Source: DASWID01 sp049682815 (GTDB lineage Bacteria; Desulfobacterota_D; UBA1144; Nemesobacterales; CSP1-2). From it: 42,447 nucleotides of DNA. Positions 33,564 to 42,365 of this stretch are shown here, in pieces. The stretch's first letter is position 1; every line of letters starts with the position of its first letter. The notes under the pieces are model-generated. The model made no database searches and had not been told where the DNA came from. It worked only from the letters and a program-made list of their open reading frames with translations. The DNA is taken from NCBI GenBank assembly GCA_049682815.1, contig JBAUII010000018.1, positions 1 to 42,447 of the forward strand, in the 5' to 3' direction. A program made the translations under genes and the position numbers.

Positions 33564-35117
33564 TCACGTGAGAATTCTCATTTGTTCAGTGAGTGCTGCT
33601 TTTCTCTCAGAGCGCCATTCAAGTATTAGGAGAATCCAGACGGGCACAAACTCGATCCACACTATTAAGTAATCAAAATAAGATATCATCCCTCTCGGTT
33701 CTAGATAGTAGCGGAGATAATAAAGAGGGAGGAGTGCAGTGAGCAGCAGTAGGGATGGCCGTGGGGCGACGGCCAGAAACGGGAGCATCCAGGTGTAATA
33801 CCATGGAAACTGAGTGGGAATTAGTAGAAAGACTGCTGCTATTATCACAAGAGATTTCTCGAAAAGCTCTTTTGGCCGTTTAACATATCGAGAACTTATA
33901 TAAAAAATCGATCCAGCGATGAGAGTTGAATCTAGTATCCTTGCTATAAGGTGCCCGTGACCCGGATGTTTTCCCAAGATTTCCAAAATCAATTGAGAAC
34001 ACCAGACAAGTATTTTGAATATTGAATCGTTATTCTGCCAGCTCTGTCCAAAAGCCAGTAATGCGGAACTTTCGTCTATCCCGGTCGTGTAGTAAGGAAT
34101 CATTAAAGTGGCGAGGATTAAAACGAAGATTCCAATTCCAAGGGATAAGCGCTTAGGATCTTCAGTTAAGGGTCTAAGTACCAGGGGTATGAGCACGATC
34201 GGCCACAATTTCACACCAATGGATAATGCTAAAAGAACCACTGACCAGAGGTAATTTTTTCTTAGATTTAGAAGCAAGGATCCTAAAACAAAAGGAAAGG
34301 CAATGACATCCAGGTGTCCGGAATTAAATAATTCCTTAACCAGCAGTGGGTTCCACCAGTATACCAATACAGCCAAATTCGGAAGATGTAGGGTTCGGAG
34401 AATTCTAAGGATAAGAACTAATGTAATGATATCAAAGAACAGGAGAACCATCCTCCATGAGAGGATACTCCAGGGTTGTAGCCAATGAGCTATTACAAAG
34501 GCCGATTGCGCAATTGGCGGGTATATAGTTTTAAGTTGCGGATGGTTGATTCGATGAATGATCTCTCCAGATTCCTTGGCAAGATTTTTAAGAGCAGGTG
34601 GGATGGCTCTTGCATTGTTACCATCGAGTACATGCTCGGGAGAATACTCGTAGGGACTAAGTCCCTTTGATAAAACCGCTCCGTCCCATAGATATCTAAA
34701 ATAATCACCTTCAAGAATTGGTGTCGATGCTATGGTTATGATGCGAAGCGCTAATCCTACACCAATGATGAAAATAAGCGCCCGTTTTGAGGGAATTAAA
34801 TTATTAAAGAAGCGAGAAATAGCGAGGTAGATTATTCCCGTAAAAATCATCAATGAGACCAACAAAATCACGGGTTGTTCTGTAGGGAGCGTATCTAAGG
34901 CAAAATGAGATGAGATCAGGGTTATGACAGTTGTTGCGGCTATCAGTAAAACTCCAGCCGATGCCAGTAGGTAGTGTGATCTATCTATTGGAAGCGTTCT
35001 TAAGACCGGTTTGGTGAACACATTACAAATAAACCATGATTGATATTCATTTCCAATAGATTTAACCTCCGGGAGGTCTATATTTTTAGCGGTCTCATTG
35101 CCTTTATGACTTGGCAT
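33564..35117 (-). CDS. GT87-like membrane mannosyltransferase (GT-C)
   Basis: This 517-residue polytopic protein resembles polyprenyl-phosphate-mannose-dependent alpha-mannosyltransferases (GT87, DUF2029). The first external loop has ILEGDYFRYLWDG (Glu136, Asp138) and later IYPPIAQ near residue 198. YWWNPLLVKELFNSGHLD, SIGVKLWPIVLIPLVL and IPTQFPWYYTWMLPF follow. There are about twelve helices. It probably adds mannose to an envelope lipid or glycan. The first 45 residues are hydrophilic and poorly conserved, so the true start may be inside the frame. It is divergent from the CoA-transferase gene at 35172. Confidence 0.8.
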   Translation of the reverse strand: MPSHKGNETAKNIDLPEVKSIGNEYQSWFICNVFTKPVLRTLPIDRSHYLLASAGVLLIAATTVITLISSHFALDTLPTEQPVILLVSLMIFTGIIYLAISRFFNNLIPSKRALIFIIGVGLALRIITIASTPILEGDYFRYLWDGAVLSKGLSPYEYSPEHVLDGNNARAIPPALKNLAKESGEIIHRINHPQLKTIYPPIAQSAFVIAHWLQPWSILSWRMVLLFFDIITLVLILRILRTLHLPNLAVLVYWWNPLLVKELFNSGHLDVIAFPFVLGSLLLNLRKNYLWSVVLLALSIGVKLWPIVLIPLVLRPLTEDPKRLSLGIGIFVLILATLMIPYYTTGIDESSALLAFGQSWQNNDSIFKILVWCSQLILEILGKHPGHGHLIARILDSTLIAGSIFYISSRYVKRPKELFEKSLVIIAAVFLLIPTQFPWYYTWMLPFLAVAPRPSLLLLTALLPLYYLRYYLEPRGMISYFDYLIVWIEFVPVWILLILEWRSERKAALTEQMRILT

Positions 35118-35171
35118 AGGCCTTGTCTGTGATAAGCTAATAGGTAAAGGTGGAAAAGGTGGTGTTAAGTA

Positions 35172-35960
35172 TTGAGCAAAGTAAGGACTATTGAAGAAGC
35201 TGTCTCTCTTGTCTCAGACGGAGACAGGTTGGCAATGGGGGGGTTACTTCTCCAGCGTATTCCCTCTGCGTTTGCAAGAGAGCTTGCTCGTCAGAGGAAG
35301 AAGGATCTAAGTGTCATGAAGACCGCTGCAAATTATGATTTTGATCTTCTCTGTTTTGCTGATTGCGTAGAAGAGGTAGCCGCGGGATTCGTAAGCTTTG
35401 AGGCGGAATTTGGACTTGCGCCAAACTTCCGTCGTTCTGTCGAGGAGGGACGGGTTAGATTTAACGAGAATTCTTGTTACACTGTGATCTCGAGTCTCAG
35501 GGCAGCTGCTTTCGGCGTCCCATTTATGCCTATTGCCAATCTCGGTGAAAGCTATCTGGTTAAAAAGTTTAAGACGGTAAACAACCCGTATGGAAATGAA
35601 GAAATATTGACCGTGCCTGCTGTTTATCCCGATTGGGCGGTGCTTCATGCGCAGAAAGCGGACGAAGACGGAAATGCCATCATATATGGACCCGTTTTTG
35701 AGGATGTAATAATGTCACGGGCAGCGAAAAAGATAATTCTCACTACAGAGAGAATAGTTTCCGCAGATGAAATTGAAAAGGAAGGCGATCTCGCTCGTAT
35801 CCCAGGTTTTAAAGTAGCGGCAGTTGTTGAGGCATCAAATGGTTCGCTTCCGGGGTCGTGCTACCCTTATTATGACTATTCCTCAGAGCATGTTAGAAGA
35901 TACTTGTCGATAAAGACCAGAGATGCCCTGAATCAGTACCTGGAAGAGTTCAGACCTTGA
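35172..35960 (+). CDS. CoA-transferase-family subunit A (IpdA-like)
   Basis: This 262-residue protein is the alpha subunit of a class I CoA-transferase-fold heteromer. TIEEAVSLVSDGDRLAMGGLLLQRIPSAFARELARQ is the typical N-terminus (cited by position 6-41), followed by CVEEVAAGFVSFEAEFGLAPNFRRSVEEG near 65-95 and the DEDGNAIIYGP and YPDWAVLHAQKAD motifs. The wording is closer to IpdA (steroid-ring hydrolase) and glutaconate-type subunits than to AtoD. It pairs with the beta subunit at 36411, from which it is separated by 450 bases. The start is TTG. Confidence 0.85.
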   Translation: MSKVRTIEEAVSLVSDGDRLAMGGLLLQRIPSAFARELARQRKKDLSVMKTAANYDFDLLCFADCVEEVAAGFVSFEAEFGLAPNFRRSVEEGRVRFNENSCYTVISSLRAAAFGVPFMPIANLGESYLVKKFKTVNNPYGNEEILTVPAVYPDWAVLHAQKADEDGNAIIYGPVFEDVIMSRAAKKIILTTERIVSADEIEKEGDLARIPGFKVAAVVEASNGSLPGSCYPYYDYSSEHVRRYLSIKTRDALNQYLEEFRP

Positions 35961-36410
35961 AAATGGCGTCATTGCTGTAGGTGTTAGATATTTCGTGGAC
36001 AAGATTCTCACAGTTGCGTTGGTTAAGTGTCCTTCTATGAGTACTTTTCCGAATTAAACGTGTTTGAGTGGCATACCAAAAAATTGCATTAAGAAAATCG
36101 GAAACAAAAAATCTCCCTTAATCCCTCTTTAGTAAAGAGGGAATCCGTTTTAATTTCCTCCTTTTTTAAAGGAGGATTAAGGAGGATTTTCGCTCGATCT
36201 TTGGGCGCCCTTGTCCAGAACCTCTCGTGAGCATGTCGAAAGGCAAAGCCGAAGGATTGCTTCCTTGTATCAAGACAAAGAAGTTAATAAGAAGAGTAAG
36301 ATAGATGAGGAAAATACCTGTAAACGTACTGTCCATGATATATCTGCCTGTTACAGCAATTAAGGTAAAATGGGGTAAGATATTATTAAGTTTCAGTCGA
36401 AGGTGCGTTT
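35961..36410. other. Repeat-bearing gap between the two CoA-transferase-family subunits
   Basis: The gap holds palindromic repeats CCCTCTTTA/TAAAGAGGG (36123-36141) and TCCTCCTTT/AAAGGAGGA (about 36157-36176) plus a CTCGTGAGCATGTCGAA tract near 36225. No gene remnant was recognised. These are the same repeat classes as in 32230-32400. Confidence 0.6.
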
Positions 36411-37130
36411 ATGTATGAGAAGATGGAATATTCAAGGGCGGAGATGATGATCGTAATGATGGCTCGTCTCCTAAGGGATGCGGATAATGCTTTTATGGGC
36501 GTCGCATCGAATCTACCTTTCTTTGCGATATGGCTTGCTAAAAAGGTTTATAATCCTAATCTCACATGGCTAAATATTCCCGGTAGGGTTAATCCGAATC
36601 CCTCTTCGCCTCCGCGTTCGACTGTCGATTTTCAACTTTCTAGGGAGGGAAGAGCTTCTATGACTTTGTCCGAGATATTTGACATGTCGGCACGTGGGGA
36701 ATTAGATGTTGCGTTCCTTTCGGGTGTACAGATAGATAAGTATGGGAATTTTAATCTGAGCCACATTTCAGATGGTGAAAGACTTAAAGTGCAGCTTACG
36801 GGTGGTGCCGGAAGTGCGCTTCTTTGCGCAAATACTAGACGTATCATCTTTTGGAGAACCAGGCATGACAAGAGATCATTCGTGGATAAATGTTCTGTTA
36901 ACACGGCAACTGGTAATGTCAAAAGCGTCGTAACCCCAATTGCCGCATTTAAAAAGGAAGATGGGATTCTCGTGTTAGATGGGGTTTGTCCATATTCAAG
37001 CTATCAAGAGGTGGCAGAAAATACGGGTTTTCCCGTTTCGCCAGCCCCTTTTATATCCCCGCCGACCGAGGATGAACTGAAATTGTTAAGGGAGTTTGAT
37101 CCCGAAGGTATACGAGAAATAGAATTTTGA
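36411..37130 (+). CDS. CoA-transferase-family subunit B (IpdB-like)
   Basis: This 239-residue protein is the beta partner of the gene at 35172. It begins with an EYSRAEMMIVMMARLLRDADNAFMGVAS region (by position 5-33) and PFFAIWLAKKVYNPNLTWLN, typical of the family. True class I transferases carry the catalytic glutamate in a Ser-Glu-Asn-Gly motif; here the corresponding stretch reads TWLNIPGRVNP and has no glutamate. IpdB and related hydrolases also lack it. Thus a ring-opening hydrolase or another non-transferase activity is more likely than CoA transfer. VAFLSGVQIDKYGNFNLSHI and TGGAGSALLC are conserved blocks. The start is ATG 36411. Confidence 0.85.
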   Translation: MYEKMEYSRAEMMIVMMARLLRDADNAFMGVASNLPFFAIWLAKKVYNPNLTWLNIPGRVNPNPSSPPRSTVDFQLSREGRASMTLSEIFDMSARGELDVAFLSGVQIDKYGNFNLSHISDGERLKVQLTGGAGSALLCANTRRIIFWRTRHDKRSFVDKCSVNTATGNVKSVVTPIAAFKKEDGILVLDGVCPYSSYQEVAENTGFPVSPAPFISPPTEDELKLLREFDPEGIREIEF

Positions 37131-37303
37131 GCTATCCGGGTTTGGCATGTTGTTGGCTAACTTTCAAAATTCTTCTCATCTTAGGAGTGTTCTAGCACCT
37201 ATTGCACTTCGCTCAGCTTCTTTGGATAGCAGGCGCGAGCAAGACTAAGCCCCGGCAGTTCACAATCGAAAGACTGCATTGATAATTTATCCAGCTCTAA
37301 CCG

Positions 37304-39457
37304 TTAGAGCTTCTTGAGACCCTGGAAGCTTGCAAGAATTTTCTTCTTTCCATAAATCGGAAATTGTATTACAACCTTGCCATCCTTTCCTTTCCCTTCA
37401 ATTCTTGTTACTACACCATTGCCAAAGGAATGGTGTAGTACTCTTTCTCCTACTACGTATCCGATTTCAGACGGCTCGTAGCGATTTCCGTTCGAACCGT
37501 CATCCCTTGAAATATCAAGTGAAGAGGTTTCTGCTATCCCGTGATTGAAGCTATCCCAGCGTAGTAGGTTTCTGGGAATCTCCGTAATAAATCTGGAGGG
37601 TATTGATCTATGTTCGGTTCCAAATATTCTTCGCTTAGATGTACTAGTTAAATATAACTTTTCTTTTGCCCTTGTAATCCCCACATAGCAGAGCCTTCTC
37701 TCCTCCTCAATCAGTTTGCCATTTCCAATTGAACGAATGTGGGGAAAAAGCCTCTCTTCCATTCCAACTATAAAGACTATCGGAAACTCTAGACCCTTGG
37801 CACAATGAAGCGTCAGAAGAGCAACCTGATTAGCTTTTTCATTGAATCTGTCCACGTCACTCGAAAGTGAAATCCAATCGAGAAAATCGTTGAGAGAACT
37901 GTCTTTTTTCTCATTTTCAAATTCGTAAACCAGGTTTAACAGTTCCACCACATTATCCTTTCTCTCTTCATCATTGTTCAATGCTTCGAGATATTTTGTT
38001 TTTTCAAGCAGTGTTTCGAGAAGAACTCTTATTGTTGACTTTTTAGAAAGTTCTATGAGCTCGGATATTAGGTTCCAGAATTTATCGAGCGTCTTAATCG
38101 TTTTTGCGGGAAGTAATTTATCTTTTACGGCTAGTCTTACTGATTCGAGTAAAGATAAATGGTTTTCATTCGCATGGTTATTTATTACCTGGAGCGTTCC
38201 CTTTCCTATTCCCCGGGTTGGAACATTGATTATGCGTTTCAAACTTATATCATCAGATGGATTTGCTATAATCCTCAGATATGCGAGTATGTCCTTTATT
38301 TCTGCCCTTTCGTAAAATCCCACACCTCCTACTATGGTGTAAGGTATTCCGAAGTGGAGTAGTTCATCTTCGATTTGACGCGACTGATGATTTGTCCTGT
38401 AGAAAACCGCAAAATCCTTGTAGGAGCGGCTGTTCTTGCTTATCTCAGTTTGGATTTGAGATGCAACATGCTTTGCCTCGTCCTTTTCATCACGAGCCTC
38501 ATAGTAGACGATTGGATCTCCTTCAGTGTTTTCCGTCCATAACCTCTTGTCGCTCCTAAATCTGTTTTTCTTAATGACTGCGTTTGCAGCGTGGAGAATA
38601 TTTTTTGTTGACCTATAGTTTAGCTCAAGTTTCAAAACCGTCGCATCTGGGAAGTCGTTTTCAAAATTGAGGATGTTTGTTATGTCTGCACCTCGCCATC
38701 CATAGATTGACTGGTTGTCGTCTCCAACAACTGATATATTTCTATGTTTCACAGATAGCAGCTTGACTAAGTTGTACTGCAAGCGGTTGGTATCTTGATA
38801 TTCGTCTACCAGTATCTGTTTGAATTGGGACTGATATCTCTCTAAGACATCTATCCTTTTCTCAAAGAGAGTAACCGCTACGTCTAGCAGATCAGCGAAG
38901 TCTAGCGCATTTGAACGCCTTAGCTCTTTTTCGTACATGTCGTAAATGCGAGAAATCTTTTGGTCGTATATTGTTGAACCGAAATCAGCGTCAATTAGGC
39001 CTCTACTTTTGACTGAATCAATATGAGACCGCACGTTCTTCGGGGAAAGTGTCTTATCACTCAAACCCAAAATATTCATACACTCTTTTATCAGTTTTAT
39101 TTGATCCACTTCGTCGTATATTATAAAATCCTTTCTATAACCATCCAATTTATCTATTTCCCTTTTCAAAATCTTTAAGCAGATAGAATGAAATGTTCCT
39201 ATCCACAGTTCTCTGGCGTCCTTGGTGATTAGGCGGTTCACCCTCTCTATCATTTCATTGGCGGCCTTATTTGTGAATGTTACAGCCAAAATATTTGACG
39301 GTGGAACGTTCATTTCTTTGATCAGAAAGGCAATTCTGTGGGTAATTATTCTAGTCTTGCCTGAGCCGGCTCCTGCAAGGATGAGTAATGGTCCGCCCGT
39401 GTGCCTTACAGCTTCGATTTGGGATGGGTTAAGATTATGTAAGATGTCAGTTCTCAT
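37304..39457 (-). CDS. pcrA: ATP-dependent DNA helicase, PcrA/UvrD family
   Basis: This 717-residue superfamily 1A helicase unwinds DNA 3'-5' in repair and replication restart. Motifs in order: NPSQIEAV (Q motif), Walker A LAGAGSGKT (residues 28-35), Ia VTFTNKAANEM, II VDEYQDTN, III GDDNQSIYGWRGA, IV LELNYRST, V LLTLHCAKGLEFPIVF and VI EERRLCYVGITRAKEKLYL. The C-terminus has the PcrA-type tudor-like tail VGERVLHHSFGNGVVTRIEG (about 665-685). The length is normal. GGAGCGG lies upstream of ATG 39457. The gene stands alone on the minus strand. Confidence 0.95.
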   Translation of the reverse strand: MRTDILHNLNPSQIEAVRHTGGPLLILAGAGSGKTRIITHRIAFLIKEMNVPPSNILAVTFTNKAANEMIERVNRLITKDARELWIGTFHSICLKILKREIDKLDGYRKDFIIYDEVDQIKLIKECMNILGLSDKTLSPKNVRSHIDSVKSRGLIDADFGSTIYDQKISRIYDMYEKELRRSNALDFADLLDVAVTLFEKRIDVLERYQSQFKQILVDEYQDTNRLQYNLVKLLSVKHRNISVVGDDNQSIYGWRGADITNILNFENDFPDATVLKLELNYRSTKNILHAANAVIKKNRFRSDKRLWTENTEGDPIVYYEARDEKDEAKHVASQIQTEISKNSRSYKDFAVFYRTNHQSRQIEDELLHFGIPYTIVGGVGFYERAEIKDILAYLRIIANPSDDISLKRIINVPTRGIGKGTLQVINNHANENHLSLLESVRLAVKDKLLPAKTIKTLDKFWNLISELIELSKKSTIRVLLETLLEKTKYLEALNNDEERKDNVVELLNLVYEFENEKKDSSLNDFLDWISLSSDVDRFNEKANQVALLTLHCAKGLEFPIVFIVGMEERLFPHIRSIGNGKLIEEERRLCYVGITRAKEKLYLTSTSKRRIFGTEHRSIPSRFITEIPRNLLRWDSFNHGIAETSSLDISRDDGSNGNRYEPSEIGYVVGERVLHHSFGNGVVTRIEGKGKDGKVVIQFPIYGKKKILASFQGLKKL

Positions 39458-39842
39458 TAACCGCTCCGATTAATTAAGAAACAATCACTAATCTAGTCGA
39501 ATAGGAGTATTCGACGACGGAAGATGCGGAAGATAGTGAATATATTCCCCAATTTCCTACCATGATTTATGATCTTTCTGACAAGATCTAAACCAACCTA
39601 CCTTATAAAAATAGGTTAAAAGCTCTTAGGGGAAAGATACTACACTATCGAATATAGCCTAAACACCTGACATGTCAAGATTTGGATCTGAATAGGTTTT
39701 CAATTAAAGCGTAAAAATATCTAAAGCATCCCTGATCTATTTGCCTTTGGTGTTTCCACCATTTTGAATAACTTGCTTTGTTGAATTTGATCTGGTAGAA
39801 ATATGGGATTCTAAGTGTATTTTCCGATGTTGCAGTCTATTT
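39458..39842. other. Gap with nothing recognisable before the DsbA gene promoter
   Basis: No coding sequence, RNA or shared repeat was seen between the divergent helicase and DsbA-family genes, apart from the promoter candidate at 39843. Confidence 0.5.
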
Positions 39843-39872
39843 TTGTGATATAGGTAAATATTCGTTTATAAT
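39843..39872 (+). promoter_or_regulatory. Candidate sigma70-type promoter of the DsbA-family gene
   Basis: An exact TATAAT (39867-39872) is preceded by TTGTGA (39843-39848) at 18 bases. The start codon is 59 bases downstream, with GGAGAG just before it. Confidence 0.42.
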
Positions 39873-39930
39873 ATAGGTTTTTCGCGTATATGGATCGAAT
39901 GACTAAATCAATTAACGTGAGGAGAGACAA

Positions 39931-40995
39931 ATGAGTAAAAGAATATTAAAAGGCCTATTTTTGTATTTCTTTGGAGTAGTGCTTATAACATTTATCGCCT
40001 GTACAAATCAAGGTGATAAAAAGGAAGAACAGCCCCAAACAAAGGAGACGACTTCAGAGGCCAAGAAAGAGCCCGCGGGCAGCATATCTCCCGAAGAACA
40101 GAAGAGATTGCAGTCATTTATGAAAAAGAGGTTGGGTGCTCATATGCCAGCGGACGCAAATTTACAGGTTAAAGGATTCGAACAGAGCCCAGTTGAAGGT
40201 TTGCGAAAGGGGCAATTCGTTATCGAGTCAACAAGGGGATCTGGAGAGGTGCCATTTCTTATTACCAGTGACGGAAGATATTTGATTATGGGAGATGTTG
40301 CGTCACTTGAAAATTTTGAAAATACACCGATTGAAGGTATCAAGACTGGCAACATACCACTTGGAGGTCAACCAATCCCAGTAACCATAAGTGCAGATGG
40401 CCAATATATCATCTTGGCGGAATTCATTGACACAACTGTTGATCCGCTTAAAGAGACGATGAGTAAAATTTCGCTTGAAGATGTCCCCGTAAAAGGTGCA
40501 GAAGATGCAAAAGTCACAGTTGTTGAGTATTCTGATTTTCAATGTCCCTTCTGTAAGAGAGGATCGGATATTATTCCCCAGATTTTAAAAGAATATGATG
40601 GCAAAGTTAAAATCGCTTATAAACAGTTGCCTCTTCCCATCCATAATTGGGCGAAGGATGCGGCCATAGCATCGGTATGTGCGAGCGAACAGGGGAATGA
40701 TAAGTTTTGGGAGCTTCATGACTTATTGTTTGAAAATCAGGAAAATTTGACCGCAGAGAATGCAAAAGAAGAGATCAATGGTTTTGCCAAACAAATAGGA
40801 TTGAATACCGATGAGTTTGATAAATGTATCGCTTCCCCAGAGGCTGCCCAAAGGGTTCAAAATGAAACAGAAGAGGCGCGCTCTATAGGAGTAAGTTCCA
40901 CTCCGACCTTCGTGGTTAATGGAATGATCGTTCCCGGTGCTAACCCGCAGGGATTGAAATCGGCAATAGATGTAGCTCTCTCCGAAAATAAGTAG
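39931..40995 (+). CDS. DsbA-family thiol-disulfide lipoprotein with duplicated N-terminal module
   Basis: This 354-residue lipoprotein (signal peptide to TFIAC, Cys24) has an acidic/basic linker (25-55), an N-terminal region of two similar modules (about 80-125 and 127-168), and a DsbA-like thioredoxin domain (about 185-354). The active site is CPFC (205-208) and the cis-proline is Pro325 in SSTPTF. Each N-terminal module has a (S/T)P(V/I)EG pattern, then an (I/V)T(I/S)SxDG(R/Q)Y(L/I)I pattern, similar to domains fused to DsbA/DsbC-like proteins. It probably forms or reshuffles disulfides in periplasmic proteins. The gene is monocistronic, with a strong hairpin after it. Confidence 0.9.
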   Translation: MSKRILKGLFLYFFGVVLITFIACTNQGDKKEEQPQTKETTSEAKKEPAGSISPEEQKRLQSFMKKRLGAHMPADANLQVKGFEQSPVEGLRKGQFVIESTRGSGEVPFLITSDGRYLIMGDVASLENFENTPIEGIKTGNIPLGGQPIPVTISADGQYIILAEFIDTTVDPLKETMSKISLEDVPVKGAEDAKVTVVEYSDFQCPFCKRGSDIIPQILKEYDGKVKIAYKQLPLPIHNWAKDAAIASVCASEQGNDKFWELHDLLFENQENLTAENAKEEINGFAKQIGLNTDEFDKCIASPEAAQRVQNETEEARSIGVSSTPTFVVNGMIVPGANPQGLKSAIDVALSENK

Positions 40996-41020
40996 TAACG
41001 ATCAATAATTTCGCGAAATT

Positions 41021-41060
41021 AAGAACTCCCGCCGGCTTCCAGTCTTCTGCGGGAGTTCTT
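41021..41060 (+). terminator. Terminator-like hairpin after the DsbA-family gene
   Basis: AAGAACTCCCGC (41021-41032) and GCGGGAGTTCTT (41049-41060) form a perfect 12-bp stem with a 16-base loop, 25 bases after the stop. The 3' arm ends in TTCTTTAA rather than a long T tract, so it is a moderate intrinsic terminator. Confidence 0.6.
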
Positions 41061-41078
41061 TAATGTTTAACTTGATAA

Positions 41079-41445
41079 TTGCTACGGCTTGCTACAAGTC
41101 TTCCACTCTCAGTCCTGATGACACCCGACTCTAGAGTCATTGCGAATTTTGCGAAACAAAATGAAGCAATCTCATCTTGTTTTCTGTTTAACTTGTTTCA
41201 TCCTCTTCGATGGATATTATCATGGGGCCTGTGTGTCATTGAGGGGCCGAAGGACCAAGAACTCGTCCAATACCCGAAAAAACTATTTGTCTTTGGTTGC
41301 CATCAAGCGTATGCGAAATGTTAGCAAAGCAGGTAGGCGGTCGTTTTTAAAGAAACTTGTAGACTTCTTAGAATATCTAATTATAATATATGATCATAAC
41401 GTAGTTACTTTGTAGTAACATATTTTATGTGGCATAGTATTTTCA
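41079..41445. other. Gap with dispersed-repeat fragment
   Basis: GTCATTGCGAATTTTGCGAA...GAAGCAATCTCATC (41136-41176) is a degenerate copy of a widespread GTCATTGCGA...GAAGCAATC repeat; GAAGCAATCTC also occurs near 24215. The two overlapping open frames here (41079-41324, 41140-41415) cross this repeat and are not credible genes. Confidence 0.5.
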
Positions 41446-41724
41446 TTGAAAATAACTGAATTTGAATGGGATGAAAATAATCTATCTCACTTGTTTGAAA
41501 GTGGTCATTCTGTTGATCCGTTAGAAATAGAAGAAGCTTTCGCTCCGGATAATTTGTTTAAGGTTAAGAAAGTAAAGGATAGATATCATGCTTATGCCGA
41601 AACAAATGCTGGTAGATACTTGCACATCATTTTTGAATATAGGGGAAGAGGTATAGCAAGACCAATATCGGCTTGGGATATGCCTGGAAAAGAAAAAAGG
41701 AAATTCAAAAAAATTAGGAGGTAA
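41446..41724 (+). CDS. brnT: BrnT-family toxin
   Basis: This 92-residue protein matches the BrnT RelE-like ribonuclease toxin family, which blocks growth by cutting RNA. FEWDENNLSHLFESGHSVDPLEIEEAF is the typical N-terminus (by position 4-30). DRYHAYAETNAGRYLHIIFEYRGRGIARPISAWDM follows (by position 45-79) with the conserved arginines, and the basic C-terminus EKRKFKKIRR matches too. The start is TTG. It overlaps nothing and is followed after three bases by the antitoxin gene, whose ribosome site lies inside its last codons. Toxin-first order is normal for this family. Confidence 0.85.
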   Translation: MKITEFEWDENNLSHLFESGHSVDPLEIEEAFAPDNLFKVKKVKDRYHAYAETNAGRYLHIIFEYRGRGIARPISAWDMPGKEKRKFKKIRR

Positions 41725-41727
41725 ATT

Positions 41728-42168
41728 ATGAAAAGAAGAATAAGGAAGAACTCTAAGCCAAGAGCAAAATACTTAAAATCAGTTAAAGAAATACCCAAAT
41801 TTAAATCAGAAGACGAAGAGATAGAATTTTGGGAAACACACAGTATGATTGACATAATAGATAAACTTCCTGAAGTTAAGGTAGAAATTAGTGGCGAATT
41901 GAAAAAAAGGATGGAGGAACATAAAAATAAGAAACTACTAACACTGCGTTTAGACCCGGCACAGATTGACAAGGCAAAGGAGATTGCAATTAAGAAGGGT
42001 ATGGGATATTTAACCCTTATGAGACATTGGATTCAGCAGGGTATAGAAAGGGAATTAGAAGATCAAGTTGACATAAATTCATCAATGCAGTCCCTGAATG
42101 AAGGAATAGAAAGGATAAAAGAGGAATTAGAAACACTAAAAACGCAAATATTGCTCCCAAGTAGATAG
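41728..42168 (+). CDS. CopG/BrnA-type antitoxin
   Basis: This 146-residue protein should bind and neutralise the BrnT toxin and repress the operon. The N-terminus has KFKSEDEEIEFWETHS, typical of the CopG_antitoxin (PF12441) family. A ribbon-helix-helix DNA-binding segment follows: KLLTLRLDPAQIDKAKEIA then KKGMGYLTLMRHWIQQGIERE (residues about 68-110). A C-terminal helical tail (SLNEGIERIKEELETLKTQ) extends about 35 residues beyond the usual end and could form a coiled coil. AGGAGGT lies six bases before ATG 41728. Whether it is a true BrnA orthologue or a related CopG antitoxin is uncertain. Confidence 0.85.
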   Translation: MKRRIRKNSKPRAKYLKSVKEIPKFKSEDEEIEFWETHSMIDIIDKLPEVKVEISGELKKRMEEHKNKKLLTLRLDPAQIDKAKEIAIKKGMGYLTLMRHWIQQGIERELEDQVDINSSMQSLNEGIERIKEELETLKTQILLPSR

Positions 42169-42290
42169 ATTATATTCCACGCAGGCCCTCCCTTATATAC
42201 AAGATACCGCTTTTTGCCTAAATTAGAAATAAAGGTACTTGGATTAGGATTTGTTTGGCTTTGTAAACCGAATGTTTTAGAGGCATGATT

Positions 42291-42365
42291 TGGCTGGGGC
42301 GGGTGGACTCGAACCACCATAGCAGGCTCCAAAGGCCTGAGTCCTGCCAATTAGACGACGCCCCA
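42291..42365 (-). tRNA. tRNA-Gln (UUG)
   Basis: The minus strand folds into a cloverleaf: acceptor TGGGGCG/CGCCCCA with the U1-A72 pair usual for glutamine tRNAs, anticodon arm CAGGC-CTTTGGA-GCCTG (anticodon UUG), T arm GTGG-TTCGAGT-CCAC, discriminator G and an encoded CCA. It lies after the toxin-antitoxin pair in convergent orientation. Confidence 0.95.

Noticed and set aside
41079..41415. Two overlapping frames (81 and 91 codons) before the toxin gene
   Set aside because: They cross a degenerate GTCATTGCGA...GAAGCAATC repeat and resemble no protein.
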